From Streptomyces sp. NBC_00425 (GTDB lineage Bacteria; Actinomycetota; Actinomycetes; Streptomycetales; Streptomycetaceae): a stretch of 64,000 bases of DNA. The stretch spans positions 186,001 through 250,000 of the forward strand of contig NZ_CP107928.1 in NCBI RefSeq assembly GCF_036030735.1. The letters are read 5' to 3'. The translations under genes were made by a program, and so were the position numbers. This document shows, piece by piece, positions 9,729 to 17,757 of this stretch. The notes beneath the pieces are model-generated. The model had not been told where the DNA came from. It was given only the letters and a program-made list of their open reading frames with translations, and made no database searches. Positions within the stretch are counted from its first letter, which is position 1. Each line of letters begins with the position of its first letter.

Positions 9729-10077
9729 GCCCTAACGGATGCTTCCGCAGCAGCATTCCATGCTTTTGGAAGTGCCACGGCTGGCTGCGAGCAGCTGTCC
9801 GCCCCGGTGGTCCCCAGACCTTCGCACGGGAGGGCTGCTTGCCAGAGCACGAGTGGAACCCGGCCAAGGTATCGCCGACCGGGGGGATCGTCCGCTGTGA
9901 TCGCCGGCGCTGTGCTGCTACTGCCCATGCCCGAGGAGGTGGGGCCCGTTCCTGAGGTGGAGCGCCGGACGCGCCGACGTGCTCAAATGCTGCCGAGCGG
10001 GAACGACCGCTGTCCGCATCCGCGAAACCGAGCCACCGCCGGGATCACGGCGGGGCCGATCGTCTTCCCCGAGGCCC
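9729..10077. other. Stretch without a recognisable gene
   Basis: Nothing beyond isolated frames between the corA start and the truncated IS481-type transposase. No repeats or hairpins stand out. Confidence 0.3.
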
Positions 10078-10853
10078 GGCGAGCAGGGTGCGTTTTAGGC
10101 GCCCTACCTCGCCGTTCGTCTGCGGTCGGTACGGCCGGGTGCGTTTGTGGACGATGCCTGCGGCGCCCAGAGTTTGCCCGAACAGCCTGGACCTGTAGAA
10201 GGAGCCGTTGTCGGTGAGGAGGCGTTCGACGTTGATGCCGTGTGCCTTGAAGAAGGCGTTCGCGCGTCGCCAGAACGCTGTGGCGGTCTCCTTGCGTTCG
10301 TTGGTCAGGACCTCGCTGTAGGCGAGTCGGGAGTGGTCGTCGATGGCGGTGTGGATGAGGCTGGAGCGGATCACGGGACTGCCGCCCTTGCGTACACCGG
10401 TGGTGGCCTGCCGGTTAGCGAGGGCTTGCTGCCGGGGCATGATCCACTGGCCACCGCCGTCGGGGATGTTGCCGAGCTTCTTGATGTCGGCGTGGACGAG
10501 CTCGCCGGGCCGTTCGCGTTCGTAGCGACGGATCACTTGGCCCGTGGGCCGATCCATCCAGCGCAGCCGGTTCAGGCCGTGAGGCGCGTCAGGACACGGT
10601 GAACCGTTGAGGCGGGTATTCCCAGGATCGGGCCGATCCGGGCCGGACCGAGTTTCCGCTTGCGCCGCAGCGCACAGACCTGTTCCTCGACGTCGGCGGG
10701 GATCTCGGCTCGCCAGCGGCGCACCCATTTGTGAGCGGTGGTGCGGGAGATGCCGATCTCATCAGCGACGTGGGCGACGGGTCTGCCGGCCCGGGCCCGG
10801 TCGACCAGGAGTCGTCTGCCGTGGACGGTCAGTCGGGCATGGGGGTGAGACAC
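10078..10853 (-). pseudogene. IS481-family transposase, deleted and truncated
   Basis: The N-terminal piece (10572-10853) has the helix-turn-helix HLH region (DEIGISRTTAHKWVRRWRAE) and then KRKLGPARIGPILGIPASTV. The usual linker between them is shortened. The rve/DDE piece (to about 10078) is in another frame: ELVHADIKKLGNIPDGGG, IHTAIDDHSRLAYSEV, LLTDNGSFYRS and TRPYRPQTNGEV, covering D, D and the start of the third catalytic block. The sequence is cut after RTLLAG, so the C-terminal end is lost. Confidence 0.8.
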
Positions 10854-10919
10854 GAAGACGTCTGTTGTGGTGCGGCTTGATCAGCCGTCTGACTCAGGCG
10901 GGGAGTGTGGCCATGTATG

Positions 10920-10947
10920 AGGCCGCCGACCGGATGGTCGGCGGCCT
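10920..10947 (-). terminator. Stem-loop terminator of the amidohydrolase gene
   Basis: Perfect 12-bp stem (10920-10931 and 10936-10947) with a 4-base loop, 26 bases past the amidohydrolase stop. GC-rich stems without a U tract are typical in Streptomyces. Confidence 0.65.
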
Positions 10948-10972
10948 GTGGGGGTGGGTGAGGGAGGTGAGA

Positions 10973-12199
10973 TCAGGCCGCGAGGCGGCTGCCGCGGCGC
11001 CAGACGGCGCGGGTGTTGAGGGAGTCGGAGATGGCGGTGGTGGGGTCGCCGTCAACGAGGAGGAGGTCGGCGCGCATGCCTTCGGCGATGCGGCCGCGGT
11101 CTTCGAGGCCGAAGCGGCGGGCGGTGGTGGCGGTGGCCGCGCGGAGGGCCTGGGCGGGGGTGAGACCGGCTCGGACCAGGTACTGCAGTTCGTGGTGGAC
11201 GCTGGCGCCGTGGGCGAGGCCGCCCAGGAAGGGCAGGGGCAAGGAGACGTCGGTGCCGGCCAGCAGGTCCACGCCCGCGTCGGCGAGGGCCTTGACGGTG
11301 GCCAGGACGTCTTCGATCTTGCCCTGGGGGTAGTGGCCGAAGGCGGAGCGCAGGGCTTTGTCCCAGTCGGCATCAAGGCGGGAGGCGACGCGCGGGTCGT
11401 CGGCGAGGTCGCTGCCGGTGATGCCCATCATGGAAGCGTTCAGGACGACGCAGGGAGCGACGAACACTCCAGCACTCGTGATCAACTCGATGATCTCGTC
11501 GGTGTGGGGCTGGTCCATGAAGAGGTGGGCCATGCCGTCGATGCCCGCTTCGATGGCCATGCGGGTGGCATCCGCGGTCAGAGTGTGGGCGATGGTGAGC
11601 ATGCCGTGCTTCTTGGCCTCGGCCACGCCGGCGTTCAAAGTGGCCTGGTCGAGCATTGGCAGGCCGGGGTGTCCTTCGATACTGCCGTCGTCAACCATAA
11701 ACTTGATGTAGTCCGAGCCGCGCTCGATCAGCTGCGGGATGAAGGCAACCGCTTCTTCGGGGGTGGCGGAGAACGGCATGAGCGGCGGCGGTCCGGTCGG
11801 CTTCGCGCCTGCGGGCGGGCCGGGACGGAAGCCCTCGGGGAACAGTTCGCTGGGGTGGCCGCCCGGAGGGGTGATGCCGAAACCGGAGGAACGCACGTCG
11901 GCAACGGCGTCGTCCTCGCTGATGTGGGCCCGGTTGTCCCGCGTATTGGTGCCCTGCATCTCCAGCTCGGTCGTCACACCGAACCGCAGCGCCAACGCCA
12001 ACGCGTCCCGGCTGGTGTGGACGTGGGCGTCGATCAGGCCCGGGAGCAGCGTGGCGCCACTACCGTCGACGATCTCGGCCCCTCCTGGGGCATTGCCGCC
12101 GATGCTGGCGATCCGTCCGCCCTCGATGAGCACGGTGGTCACCCCCAGCGTCTTCTCGCCGTCGAAGACCCGGGCACCGGTGATAGCGGTTATGGACAT
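10973..12199 (-). CDS. Amidohydrolase family protein
   Basis: 408 residues. It has the classical two-part fold: an N-terminal beta segment (ITGARVFDGEKTLGV) and a metal-dependent TIM barrel. Visible metal and catalytic motifs are LPGLIDAHVH near residue 55, the Lys in DYIKFMVDDG, His in TIAHTLTADA and GMAHLFMD, and Asp in DLLAGTDVSLP. The C terminus returns to the beta sandwich (GMRADLLLVDGDP). This imidazolonepropionase/prolidase-like group hydrolyses cyclic amides, dipeptides or similar C-N bonds; the substrate here is not predictable. The ATG at 12199 has GAGG 7 bases upstream. It is divergent from a MarR repressor with a palindrome between them. Confidence 0.88.
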   Translation of the reverse strand: MSITAITGARVFDGEKTLGVTTVLIEGGRIASIGGNAPGGAEIVDGSGATLLPGLIDAHVHTSRDALALALRFGVTTELEMQGTNTRDNRAHISEDDAVADVRSSGFGITPPGGHPSELFPEGFRPGPPAGAKPTGPPPLMPFSATPEEAVAFIPQLIERGSDYIKFMVDDGSIEGHPGLPMLDQATLNAGVAEAKKHGMLTIAHTLTADATRMAIEAGIDGMAHLFMDQPHTDEIIELITSAGVFVAPCVVLNASMMGITGSDLADDPRVASRLDADWDKALRSAFGHYPQGKIEDVLATVKALADAGVDLLAGTDVSLPLPFLGGLAHGASVHHELQYLVRAGLTPAQALRAATATTARRFGLEDRGRIAEGMRADLLLVDGDPTTAISDSLNTRAVWRRGSRLAA

Positions 12200-12228
12200 G
12201 GCTTACCTCGATCCTGGAGTACTCCCAA

Positions 12229-12248
12229 TGTATACCTAACGCTATACA
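12229..12248. promoter_or_regulatory. Candidate MarR operator
   Basis: Inverted repeat TGTATA-N8-TATACA in the 102-bp gap between the divergent amidohydrolase and MarR genes. It is AT-rich against a GC-rich background and well placed to control both promoters. Confidence 0.6.
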
Positions 12249-12301
12249 CATGCATGGCGGCATGGTTATGCGTGCCGTTCGAAACTCCCTAGAATGGCGG
12301 C

Positions 12302-12769
12302 ATGAGCAGTTCGTCAACACCTCCGGAGACCGGCAAGGGCCTCTTCGATCAGGTCGGACCTGCCCTGTCGCGACTGCGGCGGCGCGCCCCGGGCGGGCGC
12401 GGGGATCTGACCCGCAACCTCGTCCTGAACGTGGTCGCGGATGCGCCCGGCGAGATGACGGTGGGGGGCATCGCCACCGAGATGGGCGTCACCCAGCCCG
12501 TCGCCAGCCGCACCATTGCCGCCTGCATTGCCGACGGGCTGCTGCGGCGAGCCGCATCCCAGGCAGACGGCCGACGCACTGTCCTTGAACTCACGCAGGC
12601 CGGCGAAACCGAGCGCCACCGCTTCGCCTCTGAGCAGCGCGAGACCTTTGAACACATCACCGCCGCATGGGAGCCGACCGAGCGCACCCAGTTCGCCCAG
12701 TACCTCATCCGCTACAGCCGGGACGCCAGCGCCTGGTCTGCCCGGCTGATCCGTCGCAGCGAGGATTGA
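12302..12769 (+). CDS. MarR-family transcriptional regulator
   Basis: 155 residues. The winged helix-turn-helix runs from about 40 to 110: TVGGIATEMGVTQPVASRTI is the recognition region, followed by a wing with ADGRRTVLELTQAG. N- and C-terminal helices would form the dimer interface. Such proteins usually repress a divergent neighbour and release on binding a small aromatic or acid. Here the neighbour is the amidohydrolase, so its substrate or product is the likely effector (inference). No strong ribosome-binding site precedes the ATG. Confidence 0.85.
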   Translation: MSSSSTPPETGKGLFDQVGPALSRLRRRAPGGRGDLTRNLVLNVVADAPGEMTVGGIATEMGVTQPVASRTIAACIADGLLRRAASQADGRRTVLELTQAGETERHRFASEQRETFEHITAAWEPTERTQFAQYLIRYSRDASAWSARLIRRSED

Positions 12770-12903
12770 CGCGAACTGGATCGCAGAGAACGGTGGCGAC
12801 GATGCCCGCTACGCCGCCCGCCGAGTCAACACCCTGGCGCAGGATCGCGAAAAGTAGACGAAACCAGCCCTGGATCACTGTCAACAACGCTCGTGGTCAA
12901 TAC

Positions 12904-13159
12904 ACCTAGTTCAGAGAAGTGACCAGGCCGAAGCTGATGGCGGCGATGAGGGGAAGCGCTGGGGGCGCAGGAGTCGCCACCGGTGCACCGGGCCCGCCCC
13001 AGCCAACCGCCGGCGATCCCCGCGAGGGGGTGTCCGTCAGGAGACGTTGCCCGCCACGGCTCCTCGGGCGGCACGGAGAGCCGGCACGGCGCGCGGTATG
13101 AGCAGGCCTGCGCCCGCACCCCACAGGACGGCCATGACGATGATCCAGAAGGTCTCCAC
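12904..13159 (-). pseudogene. Prepilin peptidase (A24) N-terminal remnant
   Basis: A GTG at 13159 starts a first membrane helix (ETFWIIVMAVLWGAGAGLLIPRAV). The usual continuation RLSVPPEEPWRATSPDGHPL and GGWLGRARC, the cytoplasmic domain between helices 1 and 2 of streptomycete prepilin peptidases, is present but in a different frame after a 2-base loss. The rest of the enzyme, including both catalytic Asp residues, is missing. Another shift leads to PLIAAISFGLVT just before the break at about 12904. Confidence 0.55.
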
Positions 13160-13305
13160 TGAACGGAGCCTAATCCGGGGTTAAGGGCGTCTCGGTGGAG
13201 CGGATGCTTCTCGACGCTCGAGCATCAGGCTGCGATGCCTCCGGCCAGCCGGGTCTACTGAGACCTCTAGGCTGTTGAGGCCCGGCACCACTTTCGATTA
13301 GGCGA

Positions 13306-13527
13306 TCATGCTGCTGGGACGCCTGCCCAATCGAGGCAGGCCTGCAGTTCGGCTTCTGCCTCAACCCAGGCCTGCCCGTCGTCGTCATCCCAGAAGTCCT
13401 GACTGACCAGCAGTTCGCGCACATGATGCTCTGGGCCACCTCCCCCAGAGGCGTCGACATAGGTCACCTCCGGGAACGGCTGCACGGCCAACGCGTCAAT
13501 CGTCGAGAGGTACTGCTCGGTGGTCAT
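13306..13527 (-). CDS. Small acidic hypothetical protein
   Basis: 73 residues, ATG at 13527. Strongly acidic, with a coherent sequence (TTEQYLSTIDALAVQPFPEV, then FWDDDDGQAWVEAEAELQAC). No signal peptide, membrane helix or known domain. Flanked by a prepilin peptidase remnant and an IS630 remnant, so it may have arrived with mobile DNA. Confidence 0.5.
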   Translation of the reverse strand: MTTEQYLSTIDALAVQPFPEVTYVDASGGGGPEHHVRELLVSQDFWDDDDGQAWVEAEAELQACLDWAGVPAA

Positions 13528-13601
13528 GGGCGCAGGTTATGGGACCGCGCAGACAACCACCGCCGACCGTGCGCACCGACCAATGATCGGCCGGACAGCT
13601 C

Positions 13602-13771
13602 CTAGTGATCTGAGTCAGAGATTCGTCGGCAGTAGGCGGCGACTTTGTCGAAGATCTCGTCGGCGGACTTCGTCCAGACGAACGGTCTGGGGTGCTCGTT
13701 CCAGTCGGCGAGCCAGCCTCGGATGTCGCGTTCAAGGGCCTGAACCGAGCGGTGGACGCCGCGCTTTAGCT
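13602..13771 (-). pseudogene. IS630-family transposase C-terminal remnant
   Basis: The final 56 codons of an IS630-type transposase: KLKRGVHRSVQALERDI, then WLADWNEHPRPFVWTKSADE and a RRISDSDH end at the TAG at 13602. The catalytic DDE region is absent. Confidence 0.7.
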
Positions 13772-13832
13772 TCTAGGGCAGTGTCTCCCCGATCAGCAGA
13801 TCGCCGTTCCCGGCACGCTCTGGGAGAGATCC

Positions 13833-14819
13833 TCAGGGTTGCTCGGGGTCAGATGCGACTGTCAGGACGATCTTCCCGGTGGTGCGGCCGGTTTCACCCA
13901 ACGCGTGTGCCTGAGCAGCTCGTTCGAGGGGGAATGCCGCGTCGACGATCACCCGCAGGCGGCCGTCCTCGACCAGGGTGCTGATCTCGCGCAGCCCCTG
14001 CTGGTCAGGTTCGACGAGCATGAACACGGCTTGTACTCCGGCTTTCTCAGCCTGCCGGATGGGGAAGGTGTGGTCCGGCGGCAGCAGGGAGATGAGGATG
14101 CCGCCCCGGCGCAGGGTGCGCAGGGAGCGTGTCCAGTTGGGTCCGCCGATGCTGTCGAGGGCGACATCGACGTCGCGGACGGTGCCGGCGACGTCCTGGG
14201 TACGGTAGTCGATGAGCTCGTCGGCACCGAGCGTGCGCAGCAGGTCGTGCTTGGCGGCGCTGGCGGTGGCGATGACGTACGCGCCAAGGGCCTTGGCGAT
14301 CTGCACGGTCAGGTGACCGACACCGCCGGCCGCGGCGTGGATCAACACGCGCTGCCCCGGCTGGACATGAGCGGTGTCGACCAGGGCCTGCCAGGCGGTG
14401 AGCGCGGCCAGCGGCATGGCACCAGCCTGGATGGGGTCGAGGCCGCGTGGGCGCGGGGCGAAGTGGCGGGCTGGTGCCGTGACGTACTCGGCATACGCGC
14501 CCGCCGGGTGCGGGAATCGAGGCATCCCGAACACCTCGTCGCCGGGATGGAAGATCGTCACGCCGGCGCCGACGGCCTCGACGGCTCCGGCCACGTCGAA
14601 GCCAAGGGTGAAGGGAGGCGTCGCTCCGGTGGCGAACACGCCGCGCTCGCGGGTCTTCCAGTCGGCGGGGTTCACGCCCGCCGCGCGCACACGGACCAGG
14701 ATCTCGCCCCGGCCCGGCTCCGGTCGCTCGGTCTCGATGACCTTGAGGACGTTGGGGGCTCCGGCCCTGTCCTGGGACACGGCGCGCATGGTCGAAGGGG
14801 CGGTGATGGGCTGGGGCAT
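13833..14819 (-). CDS. NADP-dependent zinc-free alcohol dehydrogenase/quinone reductase
   Basis: 328 residues, medium-chain dehydrogenase/reductase family. The GroES-like N-terminal domain (VRVRAAGVNPADWKTRER, PFTLGFDVAGAVEAVGAG) is followed by a Rossmann domain with the nucleotide motif HAAAGGVGHLTVQIAKALGA near residue 150. The catalytic zinc ligands of true alcohol dehydrogenases are absent, so it belongs to the quinone oxidoreductase branch and reduces quinones or enones with NADPH. The ATG at 14819 is chosen because AGAAGGA lies 8 bases upstream. It is divergent from a GlxA-type regulator that probably controls it. Confidence 0.88.
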   Translation of the reverse strand: MPQPITAPSTMRAVSQDRAGAPNVLKVIETERPEPGRGEILVRVRAAGVNPADWKTRERGVFATGATPPFTLGFDVAGAVEAVGAGVTIFHPGDEVFGMPRFPHPAGAYAEYVTAPARHFAPRPRGLDPIQAGAMPLAALTAWQALVDTAHVQPGQRVLIHAAAGGVGHLTVQIAKALGAYVIATASAAKHDLLRTLGADELIDYRTQDVAGTVRDVDVALDSIGGPNWTRSLRTLRRGGILISLLPPDHTFPIRQAEKAGVQAVFMLVEPDQQGLREISTLVEDGRLRVIVDAAFPLERAAQAHALGETGRTTGKIVLTVASDPEQP

Positions 14820-14855
14820 GAAGGGGTTCCTTCTCCGGGGGGCGTATCGGGTTCT

Positions 14856-14876
14856 CGTGCCGGCGATCCCGGCACG
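14856..14876. promoter_or_regulatory. Inverted repeat between divergent genes
   Basis: 8-bp arms CGTGCCGG and CCGGCACG around a 5-base spacer in the reductase/GlxA intergenic gap. A possible operator for the AraC-type regulator, though such proteins often use direct repeats. Confidence 0.35.
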
Positions 14877-14945
14877 GCCCAAGACTGGCTGGTCGACAGC
14901 GACCCCGGTGGTGGCGTGATGGCCATGTACTGAAAGGATCTGGCC

Positions 14946-15917
14946 ATGCATCGTGTTGGCGTTCTGGCCTTGGACGGCGTCGTCCCCTTCGAGCTCGGCA
15001 TCCCCGCCCGTGTCTTCAACGCCGCCCGCGACAGGGACGGCAACCCGCTGTACTCCGTAGCCACCTGCAGCCTGGACGGCGGTTCCGTGCGCACCGAGGG
15101 CGACTACGACCTCTCCGTTTCCCACGACGCCTCTCTGCTGGCCACCGTCGACACCATCGTCGTCCCGCCCTCTCACCGACTGGGACCGATCCGGGAAGAG
15201 GGCCGTCTGCCCGGCCCGCTACGTCGCGCCCTGGCCGCCATCCGCCCCGGAACGAGGATCGTCGCGATCTGCACCGGCGCCTATGTCCTGGCCGCCGCCG
15301 GCCTGCTCGACGGCCGTTCCGCCACCACTCACTGGCGCGAAGCCGACCGACTACAGCGGATGTTCACCAGCACCCGCATCGACCCCGCCGTCCTCTACGT
15401 TGACGACGGCGATGTCCTCACCTCCGCGGGAGTGGCGGCCGGCATCGACCTGTGTCTGCACCTCGTCCGCCGCGACCATGGCAGCCACATCGCCAACGAG
15501 GTCGCCCGCTCCTGCGTCGTACCGCCGTGGCGCGACGGTGGCCAGGCCCAGTACATCCAGCGCCCCGTCCCCGATCCGTCCAGCGGCAGCACGGCCGCCG
15601 CCCGGGCATGGGCCATGCAACACCTGGCCGAACCGCTCACGCTGGCCGACCTCGCCGCCCACACCAACACGAGCGTGCGCACCTTCAGCCGCCGCTTCCG
15701 CGACGAGGTCGGCACCACGCCCGGACAGTGGCTGACCCGGCAACGCGTCGACCTCGCGCGCCACTTCCTGGAGACCACCGACTGGCCGGTCGACCTGGTC
15801 GCCCACCGGGCTGGATTCGGCACAGGCGCCTCCCTGCGCCAACACCTCCACGCCACCATCGGTGTCAGCCCGCAGGCGTACCGCCGCACCTTTCGCCCTC
15901 AACAGGCAGCTGGCTGA
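14946..15917 (+). CDS. GlxA-family AraC-type regulator
   Basis: 323 residues. Residues 1-170 form a DJ-1/PfpI-like domain (VGVLALDGVVPFELGIP; nucleophile elbow VAICTGAYVLAAAGLLDGRSATTHW with the conserved Cys). Residues about 215-315 are two AraC helix-turn-helix motifs (LTLADLAAHTNTSVRTFSRR and VDLVAHRAGFGTGASLRQHL). This architecture is the GlxA group; the DJ-1 domain acts as a sensor. AAAGGATC precedes the ATG. Probably activates or represses the divergent reductase. Confidence 0.9.
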   Translation: MHRVGVLALDGVVPFELGIPARVFNAARDRDGNPLYSVATCSLDGGSVRTEGDYDLSVSHDASLLATVDTIVVPPSHRLGPIREEGRLPGPLRRALAAIRPGTRIVAICTGAYVLAAAGLLDGRSATTHWREADRLQRMFTSTRIDPAVLYVDDGDVLTSAGVAAGIDLCLHLVRRDHGSHIANEVARSCVVPPWRDGGQAQYIQRPVPDPSSGSTAAARAWAMQHLAEPLTLADLAAHTNTSVRTFSRRFRDEVGTTPGQWLTRQRVDLARHFLETTDWPVDLVAHRAGFGTGASLRQHLHATIGVSPQAYRRTFRPQQAAG

Positions 15918-15964
15918 CCGACGGTTCGCATGGCTCAGCTATGCGCTTTCTGAGGCCCTGACGT

Positions 15965-16150
15965 TCAGCTCCGCAACCAGATCAGAAGCGCAGCTGCCAT
16001 CACAGTGCCCAGGTAGACGTAACCGCGCTTGTCATACCGCGTGGCGACGGCCCTGAACGGCTTCAGCTTGTTCACCGCCCGCCCCACCGTTTTCCGGGCT
16101 TTGTATCGAGCCGTGTCGAAGCCCGGAGGCCGTCCGCCGCGTGACCCCCG
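15965..16150 (-). pseudogene. IS5-family transposase C-terminal remnant
   Basis: The minus strand encodes only the conserved tail of an IS5/IS427-type transposase: RGGRPPGFDTARYKARKTVG, then [20 protein letters not shown] and ALLIWLRS, ending at the TGA at 15965. The following 16151-16330 is AT-richer than its surroundings and shows no gene. Confidence 0.7.
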
Positions 16151-16332
16151 ACAATCCGGATTCGATGTAATCGATATCCGTGAATTCGACTGTGAGATCG
16201 CGTTTGAGAACCGCGCCTACTCGATATTGGCATGGAGGCCGAAGACGCGCGCCGCGCAGGTGTCTAAGGCTGTCCCGCCAAGATCGGTTTGATTATCCGG
16301 CCCGGGACGCTTCGCTCCGGGCTTGCGGTCCA

Positions 16333-16800
16333 TCAGGCAACCGTCCCGCCCGCGTTGCGGATCAGCCGCTGGAGCACCTTCACCGTGGTGACGTAGTCCG
16401 CATCGTCGATGCCCTCGTGGAGGGCGGATCGGATCGCGGGGGCGTTGCGGGCCAGGTCGACGCGGGCCTGCTCCCCTTCTGGGGTGAGCCACAGCCGGTC
16501 ATTGGTGTCCTGGGTCAGCCAGCCACGTTCAAGGAGCCCCTCGGCCTCTGCCGCCAGGTCGTCCTCGGGACGGATGTAGGAAGACATGACCTCTCGCAAC
16601 TCGGGCAAGGTCATCCCCCCGCCGTCGGGCGAGATGTCATTCGCCGACAAGTTGCGCAGCAGCCAGAACTGGGGTTGGGTGTAGCCCTTTTCGGCCTGCT
16701 GGGCCCGGGTATACGCGATGAGCGCCTCGTAGGCGACACCGGTCCAGTACGCGGCGGGCTGTCCGGCGAGATCGATGTCGGAGAACTGCTGGGTCGTCAT
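16333..16800 (-). CDS. MarR-like winged-helix protein
   Basis: 155 residues from the ATG at 16800 (sequence TTQQFSDIDLAGQPAAYWTG). It belongs to a streptomycete group with a MarR-like fold: EALIAYTRAQQAEKGYTQPQ and FWLLRNLSANDISPDGGGMT, then a wing-like LTQDTNDRLWLTPEGEQ. The helix-turn-helix is less canonical than in true MarR proteins. A putative DNA-binding regulator with unknown ligand. No divergent partner with an obvious operator. Confidence 0.7.
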   Translation of the reverse strand: MTTQQFSDIDLAGQPAAYWTGVAYEALIAYTRAQQAEKGYTQPQFWLLRNLSANDISPDGGGMTLPELREVMSSYIRPEDDLAAEAEGLLERGWLTQDTNDRLWLTPEGEQARVDLARNAPAIRSALHEGIDDADYVTTVKVLQRLIRNAGGTVA

Positions 16801-16929
16801 GGGGTATCCCCTCAAGGTGCTTCAGCGTGGAGCCCGCACACCGTGCAGGTCATGGGGGGACCGTATGACCTCAAGTGCAGTTGAGATCAAGCAGGTGACC
16901 TCCGGGCGTGGGGCGGGAAAAAAGGAACC

Positions 16930-17473
16930 TTGCCTCTGGTCCGCAGCTCTGCACTGCTCCTGGCCACCGCCCTTCTCGCCGCCGGACCGACCTGCTGCTC
17001 CGCGCTCTCGCCGTTCAACACCTGTGACGACACCGCGGCGCGGCTGAAGGACCTGCGCTCCCACCGATCCTGGAATCCGTCCCGAAGGGGGGCGGCCGCC
17101 CCGAAGAACCTTGCCTCGGTGTACGCGGAATGCGTCGACGACAGCGGCGGCGCCTGGCTGTACGCCGAACGTATCCATGCCTCCCCGGCTCCCGGCAGGA
17201 GGTCGTCGACTTCTACCGCACCACCGCCAAGGCGGACGGCTGGCGCCTGCAGCCCGACCCCGTGGACCCGGACATCGCCGACACTGAGGGCGGACTGTGC
17301 TTCACCAGGGGCGGGGACGGTGACGCCCTCCTGCTGACCGTGCAGTTCACGACGGCCCGCGAGCTGAAGTTTGCGTACGACTACGACGCCGGGCCGGAGT
17401 TCGACTCGGCTCCGGATTCGCGATCGAGGTCGGCTCCGAGGCGGACGGGGCGAAGACTGGCTGCTGGGACTGA
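16930..17473 (+). pseudogene. Secreted lipoprotein-like protein, two frameshifts
   Basis: A TTG at 16930 with AAAGGAA upstream starts a signal peptide (LLLATALLAAGPTCCSAL; Cys pair suggests a lipobox). The mature part continues TCDDTAARLKDLRSHRSW to YAERIHASPAPG, then shifts frame to RQEVVDFYRTTAKADGWRL and GLCFTRGGDGDALLLTVQF. It shifts again to GSGFAIEVGSEADGAKTGCW and stops at 17473. Both breaks are cured by adding one G to a short G run (near 17195 and 17412), so the gene may be intact in the living strain. Function unknown. Confidence 0.6.
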
Positions 17474-17699
17474 GGCTCTCCGGGGCGACGCGCGGTGGCG
17501 GGCTGGGCTGGATGGAGAGGGTGTGCCAACGCGGCCCGGCGGCTGACGGGGCCGACGCGGCGGTCAACGCTTTTGGTGCGGCGGCTGGCGAACACCATCC
17601 CGTCCTGACCCAGGATGAGGACCTGGGGGCTCTCCTGCGACCTGTCATTCCTTGGCATGTCCATGCCGCCGTCTCGCGCACGCATGCTTCCCACGCGGT

Positions 17700-17740
17700 G
17701 TGCCCCTGGACGAGGGTGATCCACCCTCGTCCAGGGGCAC
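17700..17740. terminator. Strong bidirectional terminator
   Basis: A perfect 19-bp stem (17700-17718 with 17722-17740) and a 3-base loop, between the lipoprotein gene on the plus strand and the permease gene on the minus strand. It can serve both converging units. Confidence 0.8.
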
Positions 17741-17757
17741 GGTCCGGCGACGGAGGC

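Noticed and set aside
10607-12292. Open frame of 561 codons on the plus strand
   Set aside because: Mirror of the amidohydrolase gene; the minus-strand frame has ordered metal-binding motifs and a ribosome-binding site.
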